Shown here: positions 48,042-59,001 of the stretch, piece by piece
Layout: each line of letters begins with the position of its first letter
Numbering within the stretch: position 1 is the stretch's first letter
Source of the DNA: Nemophila menziesii
Lineage: Eukaryota; Streptophyta; Magnoliopsida; Boraginales; Hydrophyllaceae
NCBI GenBank assembly: GCA_029959085.1
Contig: JARWIR010000016.1
Location: forward strand, 6,493,441-6,557,440
Length of the DNA: 64,000 bases
Direction of reading: 5' to 3'
Made by a program: the position numbers and the translations under genes
Notes under the pieces: model-generated
Told to the model about the DNA's origin: nothing
The model's input: only the letters and a program-made list of their open reading frames with translations
The model's database searches: none

Positions 48042-49265
48042 ATGGAATCTACCGAATCGAACAAATCTGCTCTCGGGGTTGATAATATCTTTGAAGTTTT
48101 TTCAAGACTCCCGGTAAAATCACTCCTCCCCTTGAAGTGTCTATCTAAAAACTGGTATTCAATAATTCGTTCTCCATTATTCGTCACCTCTCATCTCATG
48201 TATACTCTTAAACACCCACTCGATCGATATGCTCTCTTGATCGTGGCCCATGACAAGTCTAATTCAAGATGCCATTTCTTATCAGGATCATATCTTGGTG
48301 GCTCAACAACTCACCTACTGACTCTCCAAAATATCAACTATGATAACACTGAAATAGACCACATCAACGGTCTAGTACTTTTCCGTGGCGAAAATGGCTT
48401 CACGAAGCAAAACTATTTTGCGTTTGTTATCAATCCAAGCACTCGTGAAGTTTTCAGGCTTTATAGAGAACCTGCACAAGGCAAATCCGTTGATGAGGAA
48501 GTGCATAGTTGTTACTTTTTGGGGTTCGATCCAAGTGCTAATCAATTCAAGATCTTGAACACACGGATTATTGGAGTGAAAACACCCAACCAAAGATCTG
48601 AGTGTTGGTTGTTCAATATGAGCACTCGCTCTTCGAAAAGAATCAACCCCATTTTTCCATTTGATGTAATGGGAGAGGATTGGCTTTTTTGGGACAAGAA
48701 AAGCGTGTGCATCAAAGGAGTGATTTACATTGTCTTTCATCATACTCATGTTCTAGCTGCATTTGATCTGAGAGACGAGAAATTCTCGTTAATTCAACTA
48801 CCGAGTGGTGCTATTCCATCTACAGATGCAACTACATTCAAACAGGAAGATAACTTGAATTTCATGATGTGTAACGATCCTTATTTGATGAACTACTGTG
48901 AAAAATTGGCGTTGATCTGTCCAGAGAAGGTTGTATCCCAGAATATCGTCGAAATGTATATACTGGAAGACTGTGAAAAACAACAATGGATGAAGGAGAT
49001 CATTACAATTCCAGGTAATTTAGTAGAGGGAGGTACACCTCCTCTTCCTAAGGTAGTTATATGCACGGGTGAGATAATGTTCCAACCAAGATTGATAGCA
49101 AGGGATACAATGAGATTTCCTTTTTATGATATGAAGTTGTCACGTTTCAGATCAATGGAGATCATGGTATCTCCCGAGTTTTTAACGTCCGATGATACAG
49201 AAGTTGAGTGCCATGTGGGTTATGTTGAGAACATACTTCACTTGCAGAGAAACAGATGGATATGA
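48042..49265 (+). CDS. F-box protein with F-box-associated domain
   Basis: An intact 407-residue protein from a single exon, beginning at the first ATG of the frame (GAGATGGAATC). The F-box is at residues 10-50: VDNIFEVFSRLPVKSLLPLK then CLSKNWYSIIRSPLF. It should bind SKP1/ASK and place the protein in an SCF ubiquitin ligase. The remainder is an F-box-associated (FBA_3-like) substrate-recognition region with its usual landmarks: IDHINGLVLF (about 105-115), VINPSTREVFRL (about 128-140), FLGFDPSANQFKIL (about 165), CIKGVIYIV (about 230) and a FDLRDEKFSLIQLP stretch (about 250). Length fits the family (350-420). There are no stops or frameshifts, and the base composition is more GC-rich than the surroundings, so this looks like a working gene. 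Such genes belong to very large, fast-evolving plant families, and the substrate cannot be inferred. A Mutator-like element lies about 130 bp downstream. Confidence 0.92.
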   Translation: MESTESNKSALGVDNIFEVFSRLPVKSLLPLKCLSKNWYSIIRSPLFVTSHLMYTLKHPLDRYALLIVAHDKSNSRCHFLSGSYLGGSTTHLLTLQNINYDNTEIDHINGLVLFRGENGFTKQNYFAFVINPSTREVFRLYREPAQGKSVDEEVHSCYFLGFDPSANQFKILNTRIIGVKTPNQRSECWLFNMSTRSSKRINPIFPFDVMGEDWLFWDKKSVCIKGVIYIVFHHTHVLAAFDLRDEKFSLIQLPSGAIPSTDATTFKQEDNLNFMMCNDPYLMNYCEKLALICPEKVVSQNIVEMYILEDCEKQQWMKEIITIPGNLVEGGTPPLPKVVICTGEIMFQPRLIARDTMRFPFYDMKLSRFRSMEIMVSPEFLTSDDTEVECHVGYVENILHLQRNRWI

Positions 49266-49398
49266 CTTAAGTCTTGGTTGATGACGATTGCGAGTGTTGG
49301 TGACTTGAGCTTATCTTGTTTTTTTTTAATTTTTGTTTATGTTTAGTTGGATCTCTTTTTGGTATGCCATTGGGTGTAGACCGTGTAGTAACCTTAGT

Positions 49399-50696
49399 GA
49401 GTTTTTTTATTTCTAACTCATTTAAAATAAATAATCGCATAAAAAACGTATTTAAATAAATAATTACACAACTAACATATATGCGCTTCTCCGAGAAGCA
49501 CCTCCGACTTAATGAGACCCATTAGTCCGTTAATTATATATATTTTTTTAATACTTGAGAGAGCCACTTTGAACAATTAGCCCGTTTATTATAATATCTA
49601 AACGCTTCTTAGAAGAGCGTCTTTACTTTGAAAAGTATTCTTTACTAGCCAACGATTCCAAATATGTTATTCATATGTAATGCTCTTTATATTTTCCTTG
49701 TAAATCTCTAATCAAAACGCAACAAGATGTTCATCTCTAAGGTTCTAAATGATACTTTACTAGATCGTCTATTCATAATCTACATGTAAAATTCTAAAAA
49801 TAGTGTCAAAATTATGATAAAAGTGCATTTAAATTACAAAAAGTTTAGGTTTTGATCACCTTAAAATGAAGATATTACAACAAAATCATTCAAAAAAGCT
49901 ATCTAAACTGAATCGCAATCTTAAAACACAAAATCTGAGTAGGATCCAAATTTCCTTTGGACTCTGGTGTGTATTCGCTTTTTATCCTTCTCAAATTTTC
50001 TTTGCAACATTATAATCTCTAATCTCTTCAAAAAGTCACAAATCTTATCATGAATAATTCATTAAGTCCCTTATCTATCTTTCAGTCTTGTGACAACTAA
50101 CGTTGTCATAGCTTCTTACAAAACAATGGACTAAATTGTAATTAATTAAAGTTGTCATTTTTATGAGCACGGTGTTTCTGAAATTGATAGAAATCAAGTC
50201 CCACTTCTTTAATTTTCTTTTTGATCATTTTAATATAGATACATATAGTACAATGAAAAAACTAATAAATTGTATTTTTCATTTCATTTCATCCCTTGCT
50301 TTCAGAAGTATTCGTTCCTAATTTTCCCTGCAATTTGCACATAATTTGTTTGAAGGATATCGATTTGAATTGATTTGTCAAATAATTGAAGTAAATGAAT
50401 TGAAGTTTATACAACATGAGAAGAAGCGGTCTGCAAATTGTAGTTGATTTAGAAAAATTATGGCCATTTTAGAAACAGATCGTTGGCCAATAAATATATA
50501 TTTTATAAAATAAAGACGCTTTTCTGGACAGCGCTCACTATTAACCAATCAGGCTAGGTTAATGGGCTTTACTAATTTTGGAGTAAGTCAAAGCGCTCGT
50601 CGGAGGAGCACCTATACGTTAATTTCGTAATTATTTTTTCAAATACGTTTTTCATGCAATTATTTATTTTAAATAGGTTAGAAATAAAAAAAACAC
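49399..50696. mobile_element. Mutator-like non-autonomous element, 1,298 bp, 9-bp TSD
   Basis: The 9-mer AACCTTAGT flanks the element exactly (49390-49398 and 50697-50705). Long terminal inverted repeats of about 200 bp start GAGTTTTTTTATTTCTAAC on the left and GTGTTTTTTTTATTTCTAAC on the right (reverse complement), and pair through AATAAATAATYGCAT and AAAAACGTATTT to GAAGAGCGTCTTTA-like words near 49,635. Inside the TIRs are near-palindromes such as GCGCTTCTCCGAGAAGC. The centre is AT-rich and lacks a MURA transposase. It begins 134 bases after the F-box stop codon, so it may supply part of that gene's 3' UTR or poly(A) region (AATAAATAAT at about 49,427 lies inside it). Confidence 0.92.
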
Positions 50697-50705
50697 AACC
50701 TTAGT

Positions 50706-51640
50706 TTTTGTTTGTTTTCGCTTTTGTAATGAAAATCTTTTTAAGTTAAAAAAAATGTCAAAATACAATATAATATGTTACTGTTGTTTATTTCTCTTAT
50801 AAACATATTGTATCCGTTATTCATTCTTTAAAAAAAAACTTACAATTTTTCTTGAATTTTACTAAAAAATTATGAAGAAACATTATTCTATATACTCCAT
50901 GACATCATAATGATATTAACTGAAGTTAATAGGTATAGTGAATTTGACTATATAGTTGTAAGTCTAGCGTTAATTTGTTTAGAATTATTAATTTTAAAAA
51001 ATATATTTAAATTTAAATTTTTTAGAACTATTTTTTTAAAATTATTTAATATAAATTATTAAGAACACAATATCTAAAATAACCGTAGATATAATTTTTA
51101 GAATATTTTTAGAATATTTTTATAAATACTTTTATTTTTATTACAAAATATGTTTATTTGTTTAAAACTATTTTAACTTTTAACAAACAAGCTGATTTTT
51201 ATTTTTAGGACTTAAAACAAGCTGACTTATAACTTTCTAATAAACATATTTATTGTTTGATTTAATTTTTTTTTTGTTTGAAGTGTTTAACATAATTATA
51301 ATAAAAAATTTATAACGATATAATTAATATCCTATTCACTCAATTATATTATCATCAATTTCCCATAGTTCTAAATTTAATTAGACTTGTATTGAATCAT
51401 ACTATCTATTAACAATTAAGGTTGTTTATAGTTTTAGGTTATCAAACATGATACTAATAATATCAAAAAAATTAGTCATTACATACTATTTTTTTCCACT
51501 ATAATATATTGAAAGAGAAATGTATACATCACAAAACATTTTTTAAAAAATAAAAATTTATAACTAGTCATTACATATTATGATATACATGAATAGTTTT
51601 GCTAAAGAATTACTCATAATATTATCGACCAGTCTTAATC
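50706..51640. other. very AT-rich stretch, nothing recognised
   Basis: No ORF, array or terminal repeats seen. The 5' end of LINE D falls somewhere near 51,640 but cannot be fixed. Confidence 0.45.
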
Positions 51641-51785
51641 CCATGTGATCAAGAACGCTCTAAAAACGCTCTCTAGAGACGTAGGTGGCTCAGCCTCTTT
51701 TGTGCAACCTTTGACCAAGTTTCTTTCCTTTTTGATCAGATTTTTTGCCTTTCTTTTCTTTTCTTTCCTTCTTGGCCCCTGTAAC

Positions 51786-54300
51786 GGATACTTGATGGCC
51801 AGCAAGGGGCGGCATCCGCCTCCGTAACCCCCCAACCTCCAGACGCCGCCACTGAGAATCAAACTCGCCGGAAAATTATTGGCTTTCATTCCTCCTCCTC
51901 TCTTCCAGCCACCCCCACAAACAGAATCACCATCCCAAAGGACAAAGCCAATTCTGTAAAGAGGCTATCCTCCAAACGCCTTAAAGTTTTTGGTGAGAAC
52001 GAAATTTCGAACGCTCCTGCCCGTGCTCTCATCCTTGCCGGAAATAAGGAGGAAGCTAATCAGCGAAAATCAAAGAGATCACTCGACTATGTGGATAGAG
52101 AAGAGCTCTCGCCAGTAGTAACAAATGTTAATGGAGAAAACAACGAGGCAAATTCAGCAACTGCTAAGAAAATTATCCCAGGAACAGGAGCTCCAAGCGA
52201 GAATACTGAGAAGTCCTTGACTGTGATGACAAATGTGATCGAAAACCTGGCCTTTCTCAGTGATTCAGACCATGAACGCGAAAGAACGGGGGTCCAGAGG
52301 ATGACGAAAACTGTCTTCCAAGGCGTCAGGACTCCACTGGATGTTGAGGGCCAACGGGTCCCACTTTCAGGTAAGGATAAACTTAACTTACCATCTACTG
52401 ATATAAGATTTTCTGCAGGTGTTGTACAGCTGGAGGAGAAGCTTTCAACGGATGCAAATCCGATCACTAAAATTCTGCTCGCTAAAGAGGTCAGTAGCGG
52501 TAGAGCTCGATCATTCCTTGATACTCGAAAAAATGCAGCCAGTGAGGAGGCAGTTCAAGAGGACAATCCTGTTAATTCTGAGGACCCAATGGTAATGTCT
52601 TCCAACCCAACTGTCTTTGAAATAGAAGATGATATTCCGATAAGTGACGATACATACCCACAACTAGTAAGAACGGCAGCTCAGAAACGACAAGGATGCA
52701 AGGTATGGGAAAAACTTTAATTATTCGCTTACTTGGATACAATGTTGGCTTTAGGTATCTTATGAACAAATTAAATCAAATTTGGGCGCCTAAAGCACAT
52801 ATGGATCTTGTAGAAGTAGGTTTTGGATATTTTATGGCACGTTTTAGTAATTCGGAGGACTATGAAAAAGTTTTAAATGGGGGACTATGGATGATCTTAG
52901 ATAGATATTTAATAGTGAGACCTTGGGATCTGTTATTTATGCCTCAGGATGCTCCGATTATTAAGACCACTGTTTGGGTTAGATTGCCTTGGTTACCGTT
53001 AGTGAACTATACAGAGGAAATTCTAACAGCGATAGGAAACTCAATTGGTAGAATGGTTAGAATTGATCCGTTCACAAGGACGCGCGCAAGGGGTAATTTC
53101 GCTCGTATCGCGGTGGAGGTGGAGTTAGATAAGCCTCTTGTCCCGATCATTCGAATCCAAAATCACCTCCAAAAAGTAGAATACGAAGGTCTACATCGTA
53201 TCTGTTTTAACTGTGGAAAATTCGGCCATGTCCAAGATGAGTGCGGGATCCAGAAGGGGGTATCAGAAACTGCGAAGATGAACCAAAATAGAAGCGTACC
53301 ATACCGTGAAGTTGACAAGGAATCACGTAACGCGGTACCAATGTATGGAGAGTGGATGACGGTTGATCGCACTAGGGGTAGACCGAGGAATAATGGACCT
53401 GCCCAAGCTCAAAAAGCCAATCAAAAGGGAAGTGTTGGGGGTTCTAAAAGAGCAGGTATGACACCAAACAAGAAAAAGAGTGGAGCGAATATAGATCGTG
53501 AAAATGGATCAAGATATGGGGTTTTAGCATCAATGGATAAAGATAAACCTAGTGGAAGTGGGGAGCATGGAGAAGGAGATGGGGCAACTCTGGGAAAAAT
53601 TATAGAGAGGGATCCGAAGATAAGGGGAAGCGAGGTACAACACGGTGTGGTTAATGCTATGTCAAATGGTTTGGAGGGGTGTTTCTTCAATGAAAATAGG
53701 TTAGTAGTAATTGATGGAGAGTCTAATATGTTCACACCTACTCGTAATGGTAAATCAAGTCGGAAAAAGAGCAATAAAACATTGAGCGAGGAGGAAGTTT
53801 CCGAAACCGTTGTGTCTCCTGGTGCGATTAGTAGGGAGCATGGGAACAAGCATATGGTCGAAATTGGGGCTTCTAATGGACTGGTAGGTGGAGAAAGTGC
53901 TGAGTTGGGCGAAGAAAGGGATCAAGACAGTGTATTGGTAGTAAATGGAATGGACAGGGACCAAAGTGCAATTTCTGGAAATTGTGAAGTTGGTGTGTCT
54001 CTTGAGTCGCAGACAGAATTAATTCGTGAAGAAACTGGTTTCGAGAAGGAGATTACTGTCCCTAGCGAAAGGAAGAGTGAGCCTCGCATTTCTCATCCTA
54101 GCGAGACAATAGCTGTGGGCTTTGAACCACCTGATCAGCGCCTAGACTAGGCTCGGCCGTGGGGTGTACAGGTTCAGGAACAAATTTCTGCAGTAGCTCA
54201 GGTTTTGGAACAGGTTGGACGAGAGGTGGTTGGCCATGAACAAGAAGAGGGGCCATCCGAAATGGACGTTGAGGAACTGCCTGATCACAAGAAGTTGTAG
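51786..54300 (+). pseudogene. LINE D ORF1 (DUF4283 and CCHC knuckle protein)
   Basis: Encodes the nucleic-acid-binding protein of the LINE. A frame open from about 51,786 gives a Ser/Pro-rich, then polar N-terminal region, ending in a stop at 52,718. The DUF4283 domain follows in the next frame from 52,696 (TLIIRLLGYNVGFRYLMNKL, then VWVRLPWLPLVNYTEEI and ARGNFARIAVEVELDKP). The two frames are joined by a one-base slip in the A-run at 52710-52714. Next come a CCHC knuckle CFNCGKFGHVQDEC (about 53,205-53,246), a basic linker, and an acidic tail to a TAG at 54,148-54,150. Sequence after that stop stays open in frame to 54,300, so the TAG may be premature. An ATG at 51,795 is a possible original start but is out of frame with what follows. 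Confidence 0.85.
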
Positions 54301-54380
54301 AACTTCTTACTGGTTTGGCACTTTTGTTTTCTTTTGACGTTGTTTTAATTTTGTTTCCCTTTTTTGCTATTTCATTTTTT

Positions 54381-57300
54381 ATGAATTATACACCCAATTC
54401 TAATATTCGGGGAAGTTGGCCCCCGGCCAACCATCCAGTTAACGTGTTGTTTTGGAACTGTAGAGGGGCTAACAGTGATGAGTTTAGGCAGGCTTTCAGG
54501 GACTTAACAGATAGACACAAACCGGCTATCGCAATTGCTGTGGAAACCAAAGCATCAAGAGCGGAGGCCACCAATATAATTAAATCCCTCCGTATGGAGA
54601 AATCCATTAGAGTGGATGCGATGGGTTTTGTAGGCGGCATTTGGGTTCTTTGGAACCAAACTGAAATATCGGTCCAACTTTTATCGGCTAGTAAGCAAGT
54701 AATTAACTTAAGAATTTCTGGTGACTCATGTGTTACTTGGTTGCTATCTGCAGCATACGCGAGTCTGAAACGTTGGATTAGAGACTCTCTTTGGGATTCT
54801 TTGGAAGAAGCCTCGGCTCACATATCGGAACCGTGGTTAGTTCTAGGAGATTTTAACCAGATAGGGGTGCCAGAAGACCAAGCCGGAGGATTAACAGGGG
54901 TGAATCGAAGTATGGTAAAATTTAAGAGATGGAGGGATCAATGTGGTTTAGAGGATATGGGTTTCGTGGGTCCGAGGTTCACATGGAGCGATTCGTGGAA
55001 ATCGGGTATGAGAATCCTCAAGAGGCTAGATAGAGCCTATGGTAATAGACGTTGGTTTGAGGTATTCGAATTGCCTATGGTCTCTCACCTCCCTAGGGTA
55101 CATTCGGATCATGCTCCCATTTTGGTTACTCTAAATACATCGGTGGTTAAGATTCCCAAGAAGAAACGATTCCGATGCGAGGCGGCATGGTTATATCATG
55201 AGAGTTTCCGAGACTTAGTCGAGAAAAAGTGGAAGGTGGATGGACGGAAACTTAGCAAGAATATTGGAATCATGAGGCGAGAATTAGAGATATGGAAATT
55301 CGAGTTCTTTGGGGATATTTTTCGTAAGAAGAGGAGGTTACTAGCAAGAATAGCGGGAATGCAGAAAGCAGTCCAGACTTCATATAATTCATCGCTTATC
55401 AGATTAGAGTCAAGACTTTTAGGAGAGTTCAAAAGTTTGCTAGAGCAAGAGGAGATGTTTTGGTTTCAAAGAGCACATACCGAGTGGGTTAATTCTGGAG
55501 AACGCAACACTAGATATTATCACTGTGCAGCACAAGTGAAAAAAAAGAAGTTGGAAGATTTTAAGATTAAGGGACCTAATCAAGAATGGATTGAGGATAG
55601 AGAGGTGAAAAAGAGGTGGGTTAGAAAATTATTTGAGGGTTTATTTTCGCAAGAAGAGGGGACCATTACGGCTTCGTAACTTCCCCATCCGGAAAGATTC
55701 GAAATAGGCGACATTGAGATGTTGAGTAGCGCGGTTATAGATGAGGAAGTACGTGTAGCAGTCTTCCAAATGTCGCCTCATAAAGCTCCTGGACCGGATG
55801 GCTTAACAGCGGGCTTCTATCAGCGGTGTTGGGATATAGTAGGTTCATCAGTTTGCGACATGATTAGGGGGGCGCTACTGAATGGAAGATTTCCGAAAGA
55901 AGTATTGGGGACGCTTATCCCGCTTATTCCGAAATTCAAAAATCCAGAGTTCATTACGCAATTTAGGCCAATTAGTTTGATTAATGTTTGCTACAAGATT
56001 TGTATGAAGGTTTTGGTAAATCGAATGCGCCCCCTCTTGGCAAAGAGTATTGGTCCCTATCAAAGCAGCTTTCTACCTAATAGATCAACCATTGATAATA
56101 TAGTTTTGGTTAACGAAGTGGATTTCGTTATGAGACATACCAAAGGGAAGAAGGGGTACATGGCAATAAAATTAGACTTAGCCAAAGCATATGATAAGGT
56201 TAGGTGGAGCTTTATTAAGGAATCATTGGAGCTTCTAGGCTTACCTCCTATGTGGGTTTCGGTGGTCATTTCGGGGATGGAGGACAACGAGTTAAATATT
56301 TTGTGGAGAGGTTCATCGTTAGAATCGATTATGCCTGAGAGTGGAATTCGCCAAGGGGATCCGATTTCGCCCTATTTATTTGTCATATGCATGGAGCACT
56401 TATCATTACTTATTCAGGGACTCGTGCGCGATGGCTCATGGAAACCGATATATCTTAGTCCAGGGGGTTCTCCTATCTCGCATATATTTTTCGCTGATGA
56501 TTTGATTTTATTTGCAGAGGCTTCCGTTAATAATTTTTTATTATTACAGGAATCTTTAAATATCTTTTGTAGAGATGCGGGACAAACAATTAGTAAGGAG
56601 AAATCGATCATTTATTTCTTGAAGAATGTAGAGGAGAGAGTGGCTGGGGACATAGCATTGCGTAGTGGTTACCAAAGAAGCGATAGGATTGGTAAGTACC
56701 TTGGTGTTCATATTATTTCGGGTTGGCGACCAAGAGGGTTCTTTGGGGAGATTATAAATGAGTTACGAGGTAAATTAGCGAAATGGAAGGGTAACACGTT
56801 ATCTTTAGTGGGTCGTATCACATTAGCTCAAGCCGTTCTTAGTGCTACACCAATGTACATCATGCAAGTGGAAAAGTTACCGAGCTATATTTGTGAGGAG
56901 ATTGATAAAATTAGAAGAGAATTTATTTGGGGTTCTTCGGAGGAAAATAAAAAGATTAATTGGGTTGCTTGGAAAGATGTATGTAGTCCCAAAGAAGTTG
57001 GTGGTTTGGGGTTCAGGTATGCGGATGAGATGAATAGAGCACTCTTGGGTAAGCTTGGTTGGAAGGTAATTCATGATACTTGTACTTTGTGGCCTATTGT
57101 AATGAGGGAGAAATATTTTAAAGGGCCACTTATGCAATATCTAATTAAACGAACTGATTCGAGGATGTGCCGAGCAATCACGGAAGGGCTTGATGTAGTA
57201 AGAAGAGGATCCCGATGGGTAGTACATAATGGGAGAGATGTGTCATTTTGGTGTGACTTATGGGTGGGGGATTCGCCCCTTATAGATCATGTCACGGGGG

Positions 57301-58868
57301 TTTTCGAAACTAGTGATTTGGCTAAAAGAGTTAGCGATTATATTCGACCGGATGGGTCATGGGATTGGACGAGTTTCCATAACCTACTGTCACCAACCAA
57401 ACTCCTAGAAATTGCGGACGCTAGATTAGGAGGGGAGGAGGCAACTAGAGATATGGTGTCTTGGTTACATGAAGCGAATGGGGTATTCTCGGTAAGATCA
57501 GTGAGGGGGCAAAATTTTCCAATTGAGTCTGGAATGGAGCCCATTTTGAAGAAGATTTGGAGTTTAAAATCGACCCAAAGAATTCGGGTGTTCATATGGC
57601 GAGCGGTGCGAGAGAGGATTGCAACTCGCAGCAACCTTGTACAAAGAGGTATGGATATTTCTTCTTTTTGCCCTTTATGTAATTTAGAGGTGGAAAGTGC
57701 TTTGCATATATTTAGGGATAGTGTTCTTGTTAAAAAAATTTGGGATAATATTAGGATTGAAGTATTTAATATGTGTTTGGGAGGGAGTGCAGATGATGAG
57801 CAGGTCTTTGAGGTCAGGAAGGAGAGACCTGTTGTTTCGGTCCCTAGTAGTAGGGTGAGCTCTGCAATAGACATGGACTTGGGGGATGGGGGGAGGCCTT
57901 TGTTTACTAATAGTTCAATATTGCACTGCAGGTCCCTGGAGGGTGACATTAGCAGCTCTTTTGCCGAGCTGAGAACAGCATCACGAGGAAATGGACAGCT
58001 CAGGCTCCGGTCAAGCATGGAGAGCACGATGAGAGAGCCGGACTCGAGGAGGGAGGAGCGGGACCACCAGCGACATCATCAGACACAAGAAGCTGAGCAC
58101 CTGGAGGGCCTGAAAACCGAGGAGTTTCAGGTGCACAGTAATGTTCTAAGCGCCGGAGATCGAAGGTGGTGGACTCGAAACGTCTCTAATAAGATGTTAT
58201 ATTGCGGGGTCAATTGGAATGTATTTTTTGGAGCGCTTATCGACACAATTTGGAAACAACGGAACCAAGTGGTGTTCAATGGGGAAAGCTTTCCCAACGC
58301 AATAACAATTATTAAAAAAGCTAAGCATGTTGCTATTATGATCGTTCGAGCATGGAAGCAAGTACCGGGTATGCGCGTAACGAGGAATTCTTCAATATCA
58401 ATGGTTGGATGGTCCAAACCCACCCGGGGTGTTTAATTAAACACGGACGGCAGTTATAGCAATTGGAAAAAAATAGGAGGCGGAGGTGGAATTGTGCGAG
58501 ATGGTAATGTTGAATGGGTGAGGGGTTTCCGCATGAAAATCTGTAATATTTCTCCGGTTGTTGTGGAGATTATAGCATTTTGTGAGGGACTTAAGTTACT
58601 CAAAAGTTTGGGCATTCATGATGCGGTAGTTGAGGCAGACTCGAGGGAAGCAATCGATCTATTTGAGAGTGTAAGAGATGGACGAGGACCTGGAGCGCAA
58701 TGGATCGGTCTTATCCGGATTATACTAGATAGAAACAAGGGATATACCTTGAGGAGCATCTATAGAGAGGCAAACACTTGTGCCGACTGGTTGGCAAAGT
58801 CAAGTTGGAGGAATAGGGATGACTTTGAGTTGCTAGAAGACCCCCGGATGGCATATGGACTCTTCTAA
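54381..58868 (+). pseudogene. LINE D ORF2: endonuclease, RT, zf-RVT, RNase H
   Basis: One continuous reading frame of about 1,495 codons with only two in-frame stops, TAA at 55,677-55,679 and TAA at 58,434-58,436. The first ATG of the frame is at 54,381. Domains: apurinic-type endonuclease (LFWNCRGANSD, VETKAS, AAYAS, LVLGDFNQI, GPRFTWSDS, RLDRAYGN, HSDHAPIL); reverse transcriptase (KAPGPDGLTAGFY, FRPISLINVCYK, SSFLPNRSTIDN, KLDLAKAYDKVRW, GIRQGDPISPYLF, FFADDLILF); zf-RVT (RIRVFIWRAVRERIATRSNL, CPLCNLEVESALHIF); a polar linker of about 110 residues; and RNase H (NTDGSY, VVEIIAFCEG, EADSREAI, YREANTCADWLAK) with all four acidic residues. The last Cys of the zf-RVT is replaced (HIFRDS, against HLFMEC in LINE B). 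The protein would reverse-transcribe LINE RNA at nicked target sites if unbroken. Confidence 0.92.
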
Positions 58869-59001
58869 CCAGGGATCGCATGGGGTATAAAACACCAAGG
58901 GCAATATACAATCCTGATTTACTTAATGATGTAATAGGCTAGCGCGTTTCTTTTGTGTGTAGCATGACCTATTGGGTCTCCGATGTAATAGAAAAAAAAA
59001 A

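Larger units (their letters stand above)
51640..59001 (+). mobile_element. LINE D, nearly intact L1-type plant LINE
   Basis: A plus-strand non-LTR retrotransposon of about 7.3 kb. A pyrimidine-rich leader (51,640-51,785) is followed by ORF1 (to about 54,150 or 54,300), ORF2 (54,381-58,868), a 3' UTR of about 120 bases ending CTCCGATGTAATAG, and a poly(A) of ten bases (58992-59001). All expected domains are present in order. The breaks are few: one frameshift and one stop in ORF1, two nonsense codons in ORF2. I could not find the target duplication, so the 5' end is approximate. LINE B is a decayed relative. Confidence 0.93.

Noticed and set aside
51645..51827. 60-codon ORF ending MASKGRHPPP
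   Set aside because: It covers the LINE D leader and only its last codons might represent the original ORF1 start; it is not an independent gene.
57338..58027. 229-codon minus-strand ORF
   Set aside because: Antisense shadow of LINE D ORF2, which has clear domains on the plus strand.
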